64,000 nt of DNA from assembly GCF_014395225.1 (NCBI RefSeq), contig NZ_CP060723.1, positions 3,658,001 to 3,722,000 of the forward strand, read 5' to 3'. Origin of the DNA: Pedobacter roseus (lineage in GTDB: Bacteria; Bacteroidota; Bacteroidia; Sphingobacteriales; Sphingobacteriaceae). Below, one piece after another: positions 40,993 to 49,537 of this stretch. The position numbers and the translations under genes are program-made. Under the pieces are notes generated by a model. That model was given only the letters and a program-made list of their open reading frames with translations. It was not told the origin of the DNA and made no database searches. Numbering within the stretch: the first letter of the stretch is position 1; each line of letters opens with the position of its first letter.

Positions 40993-41040
40993 GTTAGTCC
41001 GAAGTCCTTAGTCTGAAGTCGAATAACTGGCGGTGAACTG

Positions 41041-41144
41041 TGTCATCCTGAATGCAATGAAGGATCTTTATAATAACGTTTAACAATGTATTTACCGTCA
41101 AGAGATCCATCATTACATCCGATAGCTACCGGATAAGAATGACA
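41041..41144. repeat. TGTCATCCTGA-type element with terminal inverted repeat
   Basis: TGTCAT opens and ATGACA closes a 104-bp element. Inner sequences GAAGGATCTTT and AGAGATCC are partly complementary. The right part contains CCGATAGCTACCGG, a decayed form of the CCGATAGCTATCGG palindrome. Confidence 0.65.
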
Positions 41145-41209
41145 AATGAATTGTAATGAACAAATAGCTAAAAAATTATTGACAATTAAGCAATTAAGAT
41201 TCTTTTTTT

Positions 41210-41310
41210 TTGGAAAGCAATTACAGTAGCTTTTAGGTTAAATCAGCCCCGCTCCCGCTTCTGCTCCCGATGTAAAATCGGGGCATCCCGCTTTGATCGG
41301 GTTTAGAACA
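41210..41310 (+). repeat. Dispersed repeat family R1, copy 3
   Basis: It starts TTTGGAAAGCAATTACAG. CTGCTCCCGATGTAAAATCG and CATCCCGCTTTGATCGGG follow, ending GTTTAGAACA. The CCCGAT/ATCGGG pair again forms a palindromic module. Confidence 0.65.
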
Positions 41311-41397
41311 CATAAACTGTGCTTCTATCCGAAGTTAAATAAACCCGCCCGACAGCGTTATCCTGTCCCGATTTTATATCTGAATTAATATAAAAAG

Positions 41398-41426
41398 AAA
41401 CAGGCAGGTGATTCACCTGCCTGTTT
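41398..41426 (-). terminator. Terminator of the minus-strand gene at 41442
   Basis: AAACAGGCAGGTGA (41398-41411) and TCACCTGCCTGTTT (41413-41426) form a 14-bp perfect stem. On the minus strand it is followed by CTTTTTATAT. Confidence 0.85.
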
Positions 41427-41441
41427 ATAATCTTATTTAAA

Positions 41442-42179
41442 CTACCGGTTATAATTATCGATAGCCTTTTCTATATTCTTTTTACCAGATTCGCCTACAA
41501 GAAATCCTCCTAAACTTAAACCGGCACCAAGTCCTAATAAAACGAAACTTCCGGTATAACTACGATGTTCAAGACTTGGGATTTTTCCGTTAAGCGTAAT
41601 TCCTGAACCCGACATGAGTGTTACTCCGCTTGCAATAATTGCTGCCCCTGCTGCTACATACATTACAATTCCGGTTACTTTAGTATTTCTATAACGCTTT
41701 AGCAGGGCCAAGCTTTTCGGATTATCAGCCATTGCCTCATTCAGATTACCATAACTTACCTTTTTCAGATCAGAAAAATCCTTGTTAAAGAACATTCTGG
41801 TATTTACAACCTGTCGTCTATAATCTCTAAACCTGTAATAATCTTCTTCAAAAGGAGCATCATCGTAAACTACCTCTTGATAAAGATTGATCTTACCTTC
41901 GATAATTCGCTCCGCAAAAGATGTTTGCCTTAAAAAATTAAGTGTTCTTGTATTGGCAAAGAAACCATCTTCGTTATTAAAGAACTTGACCTGGCTTGTT
42001 AACACTTTTCTTGAATCGGCCCTGATAGTCCAGGAACCTGAAAAATCGGGACGTAGCCTGATCTTTTGGGCATAAACAATTGAATCGGAATTGAGGTACA
42101 GAAAGTTTCTGGATCCGTTCACTTGCGAACGGGCGTTCAGGCCATAGCAAGCCATCACGAGAATGAGTAATTTTTTCAT
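41442..42179 (-). CDS. Hypothetical exported membrane-associated protein
   Basis: The protein has 245 residues with a signal peptide (MKKLLILVMACYGLNARSQ). The middle is soluble and rich in aromatic and charged residues (DYYRFRDYRRQVVNTRMFFN). Two hydrophobic segments lie near the C-terminus (GIVMYVAAGAAIIASGVTLM and GSFVLLGLGAGLSLGGFLVG). I do not recognise the family. It is a single gene with its own terminator. Confidence 0.8.
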   Translation of the reverse strand: MKKLLILVMACYGLNARSQVNGSRNFLYLNSDSIVYAQKIRLRPDFSGSWTIRADSRKVLTSQVKFFNNEDGFFANTRTLNFLRQTSFAERIIEGKINLYQEVVYDDAPFEEDYYRFRDYRRQVVNTRMFFNKDFSDLKKVSYGNLNEAMADNPKSLALLKRYRNTKVTGIVMYVAAGAAIIASGVTLMSGSGITLNGKIPSLEHRSYTGSFVLLGLGAGLSLGGFLVGESGKKNIEKAIDNYNR

Positions 42180-42480
42180 TTCGGTTAAATTTGTGTGTAA
42201 CCAATAATACTAAAATTCTACAATTTAAAAATATTTATAACCAGGATAAATGCGGTTATAACATAAAAGATACGGATGCCGATTGTTGGAAATGGTATGT
42301 TGAAATTCTCAAATGAACTCATGACCAATAATCAATTGTTCAATTACCAATGATCAATAAAACAAGCAACCAATTATGAATGAACCAATGGCAACTTGTA
42401 ATCAATTAACCGATTTAAACAATTAACCAGTTAACCTAATGAACAATTCTCAATGAACTAATGACTAATGAACCAATAAA
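42180..42480. other. Intergenic gap of 301 bp with word-like repetition
   Basis: Bases about 42285-42480 consist of degenerate words such as AATGAACCAATGGC, AATGAACTAATGACTAATG and CAATTAACCAGTTAAC. It has no fixed repeat unit and no coding potential. It lies downstream of the minus-strand aminotransferase gene and upstream of the 41442 gene. Confidence 0.7.
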
Positions 42481-43320
42481 CTAACCTGCATTCAATTTCT
42501 CATTCAAAAATTTCGATACTTCATTAAAATAGCGTTTCCTTCCATAGCCCATTATCCACTGAATACCCTGAGTGGCATTAGTAATGAAAACTTCTTCTGC
42601 TTCTTTTAAAATTTCGGGATTAATTTGTGCTTCGATTAAAGGCATATCGTTCATTTTACACAATTGCATAATCGCTGTACGCATTACACCGCTTACGCAG
42701 CCTTCGGCCAATGAAGGCGTATAAATCTGCTTGTTGTATACCACAAAAACATTGGCGCTGATACTTTCGCAAAGAAAACCATATTGGTTCAGGATCATGG
42801 CCTCATCTAAACGATTCTGACTCTTGAAGATTCCGGCCATGACGTAAAGTAAAGCATTGGCTGTTTTATAATTCGATAGCTTATTAACCGGCTTGGTCAT
42901 CTCGTCGTAAACATCGATAATCAATCCTTTACTGTTGAGTTCGTAGCTTGATGATTTTAGGGGAATGCCTTCTAAAACATAACCGGCTTTATTAATTTCT
43001 GGAGTATAAACGCCTGCTCCTCCTCTATAAACGGAAAGGCGGAAACGGACATTGCCATTCCATTTATTGCGTTTAGCAAGATCGGCTGTTTTTTGACGCA
43101 AAAAATAATCGTCCATTAAAGCATGACCATCAATTTTAAGTGCTTTCATGCCAGCTGCAAGCCTATCAGCGTGTAAATCGGCAAACTGCAACTTATTATT
43201 TATCATCCGCATACTTTCAAACAGTCCATCACCAAATTTAAAGCTCCTGTTGGCAGCCGTTAAAAAGGGAACATCAGCTGCCTGAAACTCATCATTAAAT
43301 AAAAGGTACTCCTGAAGCAT
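42481..43320 (-). CDS. Class IV aminotransferase (PabC/BCAT type)
   Basis: The protein has 279 residues. The PLP lysine is Lys152 in KLSNYKTANALLYVMAG. The fold-type IV pattern includes SFKFGDGLFESMRMINNKLQ, ANRSFKF and EEVFITNATQGIQWIMGYG. The group covers aminodeoxychorismate lyase (PabC), D-amino acid aminotransferase and branched-chain aminotransferase; the length and GLFESMR segment favour PabC-like lyase, but I cannot separate them. It starts 3 nt after the stop of the RluD-like gene, so the two are an operon. Confidence 0.88.
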   Translation of the reverse strand: MLQEYLLFNDEFQAADVPFLTAANRSFKFGDGLFESMRMINNKLQFADLHADRLAAGMKALKIDGHALMDDYFLRQKTADLAKRNKWNGNVRFRLSVYRGGAGVYTPEINKAGYVLEGIPLKSSSYELNSKGLIIDVYDEMTKPVNKLSNYKTANALLYVMAGIFKSQNRLDEAMILNQYGFLCESISANVFVVYNKQIYTPSLAEGCVSGVMRTAIMQLCKMNDMPLIEAQINPEILKEAEEVFITNATQGIQWIMGYGRKRYFNEVSKFLNEKLNAG

Positions 43321-43323
43321 ATT

Positions 43324-44352
43324 TTATGATGTAACGATATAATTTTCCCATTTGGTTAAGCCAGCTTTAAAATCGGGCGGTAATGGCGATTCGAAGAACA
43401 TATATTCCTTTGTAGTGGGATGAATAAAACCTAAACTCTGCGCATGCAGTGCCTGACGGGGCAACAACTCAAAACAGTTATCTACAAACTGTTTGTACTT
43501 ATTAAACGTAGTGCCTTTTAAAATCTTATCACCACCATACATGGCGTCGTTAAAAAGTGGGTGACCAATATGCTGCATGTGCGCCCTGATCTGATGGGTA
43601 CGGCCAGTTTCCAGCTCGCAGCTAATCAGAGTTACATAACCCAAACGTTTTAATACTTTATAATGTGTTACCGACCATTTGCCTTTTTCTTCATCATCGT
43701 AAATATCCATCACACGACGGTCTTTCGCACTTCTGCCGATGTAACCGGTTACCGTTCCATCATTTTCGATATCGCCCCAAACCAAAGCAAGGTATTTACG
43801 GGTAATGCTGTGATCGAAAAACTGACGGGCCAAATGTGTAATAGATTTTTCGTTTTTACTGATCAATAACAATCCAGAGGTATCTTTATCAATGCGATGT
43901 ACCAAACCCGGACGACCATCGTTACCCGGCAATTGAGGCAATTGCTCAAAATGGAAAGCCAAAGCATTAACCAGGGTACCGGTATAATTGTTAAAGCCAG
44001 GGTGAACTACCATTCCGGCTGCTTTGTTGACCACCAACAGATCGCTGTCTTCATAAATAATATCGAGCGGCAAATCTTCGGGATAAACTTCGGTATCACG
44101 TGGCGGATGTGGCAGTACAATCGATATCTCATCAAAAGGTTTAACCTTGTAACTTGCTTTGATCTGTTTCTGGTTAACCAATACATTCCCGGCATCAATT
44201 GCATTCTGAATACGGTTTCGGGAGGCATTTTCTACACGCACCATCAAAAATTTATCAATACGCAGCAAAGACTGCCCTTTATCGACAATGATTTTTAAAT
44301 GTTCATATAATTCCTGCTCTTCTGATTCCTGCAATTCGACCACATTTTCCAT
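43324..44352 (-). CDS. RluA/RluD family pseudouridine synthase
   Basis: The protein has 342 residues from ATG 44352; an upstream TTG at 44379 is not favoured. The S4 RNA-binding domain is at the N-terminus (LRIDKFLMVRVENASRNRIQ, GNVLVNQKQIKASYKV). The catalytic motif is HRIDKDTSGLLL, with the Asp near residue 155. GRTHQIRAHMQHIGHPLFND is the family C-terminal signature. Targets are probably 23S rRNA uridines (RluD type). It leads the aminotransferase gene in an operon. Confidence 0.93.
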   Translation of the reverse strand: MENVVELQESEEQELYEHLKIIVDKGQSLLRIDKFLMVRVENASRNRIQNAIDAGNVLVNQKQIKASYKVKPFDEISIVLPHPPRDTEVYPEDLPLDIIYEDSDLLVVNKAAGMVVHPGFNNYTGTLVNALAFHFEQLPQLPGNDGRPGLVHRIDKDTSGLLLISKNEKSITHLARQFFDHSITRKYLALVWGDIENDGTVTGYIGRSAKDRRVMDIYDDEEKGKWSVTHYKVLKRLGYVTLISCELETGRTHQIRAHMQHIGHPLFNDAMYGGDKILKGTTFNKYKQFVDNCFELLPRQALHAQSLGFIHPTTKEYMFFESPLPPDFKAGLTKWENYIVTS

Positions 44353-44393
44353 GGGACAAAAATAAACTTTTAACTCCAAGAATTTTTTAATGA

Positions 44394-44425
44394 TTGCAGT
44401 TTTCGGAAAAAGAGGCTTATCTTTA
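44394..44425 (+). promoter_or_regulatory. Putative promoter of the DUF6588-like gene
   Basis: TTG (44394-44396) and TATCTTTA (44418-44425) are separated by 21 nt and match the Bacteroidota -33/-7 layout except for the last base. The start codon follows at 44455. Confidence 0.45.
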
Positions 44426-44454
44426 GTACAATCAAATCATCCTAAATCATTTAT

Positions 44455-45483
44455 ATGAAAAAATGCTACTCTTTAAAGGTCCTGGCGGCCTTGTTTTTAT
44501 TGGTAATGGCTCAAAAAGCAAGTGCGCAGCAAGATGTTGGAGGCCTGTTTGTTGGTGGCCCGGCAGATGCAACCAAATTGGTTAATGCTTATTTCGATCC
44601 GCTGTACAAAGGTTTAGGCCTGGGTTTAACGGATGGATGGTCGAACACTGCCCAATCAAAAGGTTTTTTAAAATTTGATGTCAGGGTATCGGCCTCTGCT
44701 GCTTTTGTTCCCCAATCGGGAAGAAGTTATGATGTAAATACTTTGGGCTTAAGTAATATTAAACCTGCTCCCGGTGCTTCCTCAATAGGTCCTACTGCTT
44801 TTGGTGATGACCGTGAAGGAGGTAAAATGGAAGTGTACACCAGCAATGGTATCCCAACTGGTAAATTTTTCAACCTGCCACAGGGCGTGGGTTTCCATGT
44901 AGTGCCGTCTGCACAGATACAGGCGACCCTGGGTTTACCAAAAAATATAGATATTACTTTAAGGGCCATGCCTAAAATAAAACTGGGCAGCGACCTGGGA
45001 AGTTTATCAATGATCGGTTTTGGCGCAAAAGTTGAACTTTTACCTTTGTTTATGGGATCAACAGAAAAATTAATCCCAATAGATATTGCGATTGCGGGTG
45101 GTTTTACCCAATATAAATATAATCTTCCTCTGGATATCGATAATACCGGAAATTCAGATCAACGCATTGACGCCAAATTTAACGGTGTAAATTTTGATGC
45201 CATTGTTTCTAAAAAGATCTTGTTTTTCACTCCATTTGCCAGCGTAGGCTACCAAACTTCTAATACTAATTTGAAAGCATTGGGCACTTACCGCTTTGCT
45301 ACCAGTGCAACTACTTCAGCTACTTATGTTGACCCAATTTCGGTTAAACAGACCGATATTGATGGCTTAAGAGCAAGTTTAGGCTTTCAGCTGAAATTTG
45401 GTTTCTTTAAGTTTTATGGCTCGTATACCCAGGCAAAATATAGCATGGTTAATGCAGGTTTTGGTTTTGGAATCGGCAAATAA
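44455..45483 (+). CDS. DUF6588-like outer membrane protein
   Basis: The protein has 342 residues with a signal peptide (MKKCYSLKVLAALFLLVMAQ to ASAQ). It opens with NAYFDPLYKGLGLGLTDGWS and AAFVPQSGRSYDV. The rest alternates hydrophobic and polar residues as in a beta-barrel, and the C-terminus is GFFKFYGSYTQAKYSMVNAG followed by FGFGIGK. I identify it as DUF6588 with moderate confidence. Function unknown. It has its own promoter and terminator. Confidence 0.78.
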   Translation: MKKCYSLKVLAALFLLVMAQKASAQQDVGGLFVGGPADATKLVNAYFDPLYKGLGLGLTDGWSNTAQSKGFLKFDVRVSASAAFVPQSGRSYDVNTLGLSNIKPAPGASSIGPTAFGDDREGGKMEVYTSNGIPTGKFFNLPQGVGFHVVPSAQIQATLGLPKNIDITLRAMPKIKLGSDLGSLSMIGFGAKVELLPLFMGSTEKLIPIDIAIAGGFTQYKYNLPLDIDNTGNSDQRIDAKFNGVNFDAIVSKKILFFTPFASVGYQTSNTNLKALGTYRFATSATTSATYVDPISVKQTDIDGLRASLGFQLKFGFFKFYGSYTQAKYSMVNAGFGFGIGK

Positions 45484-45511
45484 TGATCGATTAGATATAA
45501 TAATGCACAAA

Positions 45512-45540
45512 AACACCTGAAATATTCAGGTGTTTTTTAT
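45512..45540 (+). terminator. Rho-independent terminator
   Basis: AACACCTGAA and TTCAGGTGTT flank a 2-nt to 3-nt loop, followed by TTTTAT. It closes the DUF6588-like gene; the next gene starts 10 bp beyond. Confidence 0.8.
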
Positions 45541-45548
45541 TTTTACGC

Positions 45549-46418
45549 GTGTTCGAAAAAATATATAGCCCGGTACAAAAAATAACATTTGCGCCATTTA
45601 ACAATCTTTTTGTAAAGCGTGATGACCTGATTGATTCTTACATTTCGGGCAATAAATGGCGTAAACTCAAATACATTTTAGCTAAAGCTGGGGCAGAAAA
45701 TAAAACACATCTGGTCACTTTTGGCGGGGCTTACTCCAATCACCTGGTAGCTACTGCAGCTGCTGCATCGCGATCAGGACTTAAATCAACCGCCTTTGTG
45801 CGTGGAGAAGAAGTAAAAAACGAAATGTTATTGTTGTGCCGTTTATTTGGCATGAAACTCATTTTTGTCGACCGCGAAAGTTATCGCGACAAACACAAAT
45901 TGTTTAAACAGCATTTTACTGATGATAAACAAGCCTGTTTTATTGATGAGGGTGGTGCTTCGCCCGAAGCGACCATAGGTTGTACAGAAATCATTGGTGA
46001 GTTAATCGAACCTTACGATCATATTTTCTGTGCCGCCGGCACGGGAACCACCGCAGCGGGTTTATTGAAAGGGATACAGCAACATCAATTAAACACAAAA
46101 CTCCATATTATCCCTGTATTAAAAGGCGGCTCATTTATTGAGGATGAAATTGTGCAGTATACTCCCCTAACCAATCATTTACACCTGCATTTAGATTATC
46201 ACTTTGGCGGATATGCCAAAACCACCCCCGAACTAATCAATTTTATTAAAACCTTTACTGCCCAAACCGGACTGCTGTTAGATCCTGTTTATACCGCAAA
46301 GATGTTTTATGCGATTGTCGATTTACAGAAACTAGGAACTATCGGTAAGGACGAAAAAGTTCTTGCTGTTCATACCGGAGGATTAATGGGGCTTTTTGGG
46401 ATGAAGGATAAGTTTTGA
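45549..46418 (+). CDS. D-cysteine desulfhydrase/ACC deaminase family PLP enzyme
   Basis: The protein has 289 residues from a GTG at 45549; no ATG fits upstream. The PLP lysine is Lys36 in SGNKWRKLKYIL. HLVTFGGAYSNHLVATAAAA, then IIGELIEPYDHIFCAAGTGT and TTAAGLLKGIQ, are typical. The family includes ACC deaminases and D-cysteine desulfhydrases; the shorter form here fits D-cysteine desulfhydrase better, but the substrate is not fixed. It is a single gene. Confidence 0.9.
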   Translation: MFEKIYSPVQKITFAPFNNLFVKRDDLIDSYISGNKWRKLKYILAKAGAENKTHLVTFGGAYSNHLVATAAAASRSGLKSTAFVRGEEVKNEMLLLCRLFGMKLIFVDRESYRDKHKLFKQHFTDDKQACFIDEGGASPEATIGCTEIIGELIEPYDHIFCAAGTGTTAAGLLKGIQQHQLNTKLHIIPVLKGGSFIEDEIVQYTPLTNHLHLHLDYHFGGYAKTTPELINFIKTFTAQTGLLLDPVYTAKMFYAIVDLQKLGTIGKDEKVLAVHTGGLMGLFGMKDKF

Positions 46419-46478
46419 TCAATTTAAATTATTAGCCTGTGGAAACACAGACCAATGATTGGTGACATAAAGAGCAGA

Positions 46479-46530
46479 TCGTCATTCCCATGCATACGGG
46501 AATCGTAAAACTATTGCATTACGGTTCTAT
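46479..46530. repeat. Left half of the GTCATTCCC repeat element
   Basis: GTCATTCCCATGCATACGGG followed by AATCGTAAAACTATTGCATT corresponds to the left part of the element at 9920-10052. The right half is missing. Confidence 0.65.
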
Positions 46531-46622
46531 CAATAGGTTAATATTTCATAGCCATAATACTTGTCCTCACGTAACATCACCCTTAAAACTAATTCATTTG
46601 TCAAAATTTAATATAAGTTTTA

Positions 46623-46649
46623 AAGTAAACAAACGTTTACTTACTTTTG
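46623..46649 (+). promoter_or_regulatory. TetR-type operator overlapping the promoter
   Basis: AAGTAAAC AAAC GTTTACTT (46623-46642) has perfect 8-bp arms. TACTTTTG (46642-46649) is a -7 box (TAnnTTTG) directly at its right edge. A TTTT near 46617-46620 is a possible -33. The dyad would lie within the promoter, a layout expected for repression by the adjacent TetR protein. Confidence 0.7.
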
Positions 46650-46674
46650 ATCTGTATTTAATTAACAAAAGCAA

Positions 46675-47292
46675 ATGAGGCCTAAAAGTTTAGAGAAAGA
46701 AGCAGCTATCCGATCAATTGCCCTACAGATTATTTCTGAACAGGGGCTTGAAAACCTGAGTATGCAAAAACTTGCTAAAGCAGCCAACATATCACCACGT
46801 ACCATATACATCAAATACGAAAACAAGGAAGACCTGTTGGTAAAACTCTTTATTGAGGAAGTACTTGGTACTTATGAAAAAGCCGTATTGGAAAATTTTC
46901 AACCAGAAATGCCATTCGCAGAAGGGATGAAAAAGCTCTGGCTGAACACCTTTAACTACCTTAAAAATAATAAACCTGCTTTTTCACTCATTCAATATGG
47001 CAAATCCTCTCCCCTTTTAAATAAGGCATTCCAGAAGAAAAACATCAGGCAAGGTGAGTTTTTTGCGCCGATCCATACTTTCTTAAAAACTAATATCGAA
47101 ACAAAACTTATACCCGATTTGCCGCATGACGTACACAGGGCAATATTGTTTTCACCTATTCAGGATCTGGTAGCGGAATATTTCGACTATTTGGATCGTC
47201 CGGTACAGATTATTACCGAAGAAGTAATTTTAACCTGCTGTGAGATTATAATTAAAGGCATCACCAATCAGAAAAATAATGAACAACATTAA
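46675..47292 (+). CDS. TetR family transcriptional regulator
   Basis: The protein has 205 residues. The N-terminal HTH has LSMQKLAKAANISPRTIYIK followed by YENKEDLLVKLF, the TetR signature. The C-terminal ligand domain is helical with a FDYLDRPVQIITEEV section. It overlaps the following monooxygenase gene by 14 nt, and the operator-like palindrome lies 32 bp upstream. It is most likely an autorepressor of this operon that is released by the monooxygenase substrate. Confidence 0.93.
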   Translation: MRPKSLEKEAAIRSIALQIISEQGLENLSMQKLAKAANISPRTIYIKYENKEDLLVKLFIEEVLGTYEKAVLENFQPEMPFAEGMKKLWLNTFNYLKNNKPAFSLIQYGKSSPLLNKAFQKKNIRQGEFFAPIHTFLKTNIETKLIPDLPHDVHRAILFSPIQDLVAEYFDYLDRPVQIITEEVILTCCEIIIKGITNQKNNEQH

Positions 47293-48427
47293 AAATAAAA
47301 AAATTGCCATTATTGGCGCCGGTCCGGGGGGATTAACCCTCGCCAGACTTTTACAAATGGACGGCTTCAACGTAAATGTTTACGAACGCGACGCTGACGA
47401 AAATGCACGGCCAAAAGGTGCCACCCTGGATTTACATGAAGAATCGGGACTGGCAGCCTTACAGGCGGCCGGGCTTATGCATGCATTTATGGCCAATTAC
47501 CGTCCAGGGGCAGACCGTACACGTATTGTTGACCAGCATGGCAATATTGTATTTGAGGATAATGATACGGATAACAGAGAAGCTTTCCGACCAGAAATAG
47601 ATCGAGGTCCGCTACAAAAAATCCTTTTAGATTCATTAGAAAAGAATACTGTAATCTGGAATAGTCAGTTCGTATCACTTAAACCTAAACAAGATTCATG
47701 GTTAATCGGGTTTAAAAATGGAGACCTTGTGCAGGCAGATATTGTAATTGCGGCTGATGGTGCAAACTCTAAAATCCGACCATATATTACGCCCATTAAG
47801 GCATTTTATTCGGGTGTTACTGTTGTAGAAGGTGCTGTTTATTCGTCGGCAACTGCATGCCCAAAAATTCATGCCCTGTTAAATGGTGGTAAAATATTTG
47901 CCATGGGTGGCGAAAAATCGCTCATTGTAAGTTCAAAAGGCGATGGCAGTTTGGTATTTTACACAGGTTGCAATACGGACGAAAACTGGGTAAAAACATC
48001 GGGCATCGATTTTTCAGATAAAAGCCAGGTGATAAACTGGTTTAAGGAAGAATTTTCGGATTGGGATCCGGTCTGGATGGAGTTATTTAAAAATGCTTCA
48101 GGTGCTTTTGTTCCACGCCCGCAATATTGCATGCCTTTAGATCAAAACTGGGAAACCATTCCAAATTTAACCATGCTTGGTGATGCGGCACACTTAATGC
48201 CACCTTATGCAGGCGAAGGCGTAAATATGGCCATGCTCGACGCCCTGGAGCTGAGTCAATGTTTAAAGCATAAAGCTTTCCAAAATAGCAAAGAGGCCAT
48301 TTCAGCTTATGAAAAAGAGATGCTGAAAAGAGCTTCAGAAACGGCAGATATGACTATGCAATCCACAAAAGCACTTCATTCTGCAGGTGCACTTAATTTT
48401 TTGATTAATGTTATTGGAGGAGCGTAA
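47279..48427 (+). CDS. FAD-dependent monooxygenase related to TetX
   Basis: The protein has 382 residues. The FAD fold begins KKIAIIGAGPGGLTLARLL, and the second FAD motif is GDAAHLMPPYAGEGVNMAML (301-320). From memory, several blocks follow the TetX family closely: VYERDADENARPKGATLDLH, EIDRGPLQKILLDSLE, VNWFKEEFSDWDP-like spacing. TetX enzymes hydroxylate tetracyclines; the residues lining the drug pocket cannot be checked here, so substrate is uncertain. TetR control fits a xenobiotic-degrading role. Confidence 0.88.
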   Translation: MNNIKNKKIAIIGAGPGGLTLARLLQMDGFNVNVYERDADENARPKGATLDLHEESGLAALQAAGLMHAFMANYRPGADRTRIVDQHGNIVFEDNDTDNREAFRPEIDRGPLQKILLDSLEKNTVIWNSQFVSLKPKQDSWLIGFKNGDLVQADIVIAADGANSKIRPYITPIKAFYSGVTVVEGAVYSSATACPKIHALLNGGKIFAMGGEKSLIVSSKGDGSLVFYTGCNTDENWVKTSGIDFSDKSQVINWFKEEFSDWDPVWMELFKNASGAFVPRPQYCMPLDQNWETIPNLTMLGDAAHLMPPYAGEGVNMAMLDALELSQCLKHKAFQNSKEAISAYEKEMLKRASETADMTMQSTKALHSAGALNFLINVIGGA

Positions 48428-48545
48428 AAAAGGTTCCCTATTGCTAAGGAACCCCAATAAATTATTTAACCTGTTATCATGTTGCTTCAAGTAAATATAT
48501 GATGGCTTGCCTTAAAATGAAATAAAAATCGATCAATGTTCTAAA

Positions 48546-48587
48546 AAAATAGATGTCTGATATAAAATCATACATCTATTTTCTTTC
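48546..48587 (+). terminator. Hairpin downstream of the monooxygenase gene
   Basis: AAAATAGATGT (48546-48556) pairs with ACATCTATTTT (48572-48582), with TGAT/ATCA in the upper stem, followed by CTTTC. It is about 120 nt past the stop codon. A weaker GGTTCC/GGAACC stem is closer (48432-48453). Confidence 0.65.
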
Positions 48588-48682
48588 AGATATAAATCAT
48601 TGTCAAAAACTTAAAATATTCTTCTTAAATTCATCGCCAAACAATTTTTTGTTTTAAACACCAGGATTATTATTAAGCCTTT

Positions 48683-49537
48683 ATGAGCAAGAAAAACTAT
48701 AAACGAGTTATTTTAATCCTTTTATTCAGCACCACAATCAATTTTTCATTTATCCCAGCAAAAGAAATCAAGTGGACGGCCATTGGCGATTCCATTACTT
48801 ACCTCAATAACCATTTAAACGAAACGGGAAACCGCGTAACAAAGGGCTATCTGGATCGGGTTAAAGAACGTTTGCCGAACATCAATTATATTAATCAGGG
48901 CCATAATGGCTGGACAACTGTTGGCATTGCAAAAGAAATTGATAAACTTGGGATCGTTCAATCAGACTTATATTCGGTTTTTCTGGGCACCAACGATTGG
49001 TGGGCTGGAATCCCGGCCGGTTCTTTAAACGATTATATCAACAACACCGGAACAGGCACTACCTGTGGCGCTTACCGCATCATTATCGATAAAATCAGAA
49101 GTTTAAATCCCAATGCTAAAATCGTAATAATTACACCGATGCAGCGGAACGATTTTGTGTACATCGCCAATGCGAACAACAATGCTTACGGCTCGTATAA
49201 AGCAAAAAATGGTCAGACTTTAGAGATGTTCGCCAACGCAATCGCCGAAATCGGTAACCATGAAAACTTCCCGGTTGTTGATCTTTACCACAATCAAAAA
49301 CTTAAAATCGAAAAGGCAGTCAAATTTAAACGATTGAAAAATCCGTCTACGGGTATGTACCAAAATTATAAATATCCCGAATCGGCTACTATCCCCTACC
49401 AACCTAAAGGCGATGATTATCCTTACCCGCCCGAGGCTGCAAAAGTGACTTATGATGGTTTGCACCCTTCGGATAAAGGAAATAAAATAATTGCCGAAAG
49501 CCTGGTCCATGTTTTCAAAAGATACCTAGGTCAGTAA
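48683..49537 (+). CDS. Exported SGNH/GDSL hydrolase
   Basis: The protein has 284 residues with an N-terminal signal segment (about 1-27). Block I is IGDSITY with Ser37, block III is FLGTNDWW with Asn104, and block V is DGLHPSDKGN. A Gly in INQGHNGWTT may be the block II oxyanion residue. Such esterases often remove acetyl groups from glycans. It stands 640 bp upstream of the PUL and may belong to it functionally, but the gap and orientation do not prove it. Confidence 0.88.
   Translation: MSKKNYKRVILILLFSTTINFSFIPAKEIKWTAIGDSITYLNNHLNETGNRVTKGYLDRVKERLPNINYINQGHNGWTTVGIAKEIDKLGIVQSDLYSVFLGTNDWWAGIPAGSLNDYINNTGTGTTCGAYRIIIDKIRSLNPNAKIVIITPMQRNDFVYIANANNNAYGSYKAKNGQTLEMFANAIAEIGNHENFPVVDLYHNQKLKIEKAVKFKRLKNPSTGMYQNYKYPESATIPYQPKGDDYPYPPEAAKVTYDGLHPSDKGNKIIAESLVHVFKRYLGQ

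Larger units (their letters stand above)
40993..41441. other. Repeat-rich intergenic region of 449 bp
   Basis: It has no gene. In order it holds word-like AGTCCGAAGTCC repeats (about 40993-41020), a TGTCAT/ATGACA-ended element (41041-41144), a copy of family R1 (41210-41310) and a strong terminator (41398-41426). Confidence 0.75.

Noticed and set aside
42285..42480. Repeated AATGAACCAATG-like words considered as a CRISPR array
   Set aside because: Units have no constant length or sequence, there are no spacers of equal size, and no cas genes lie nearby.
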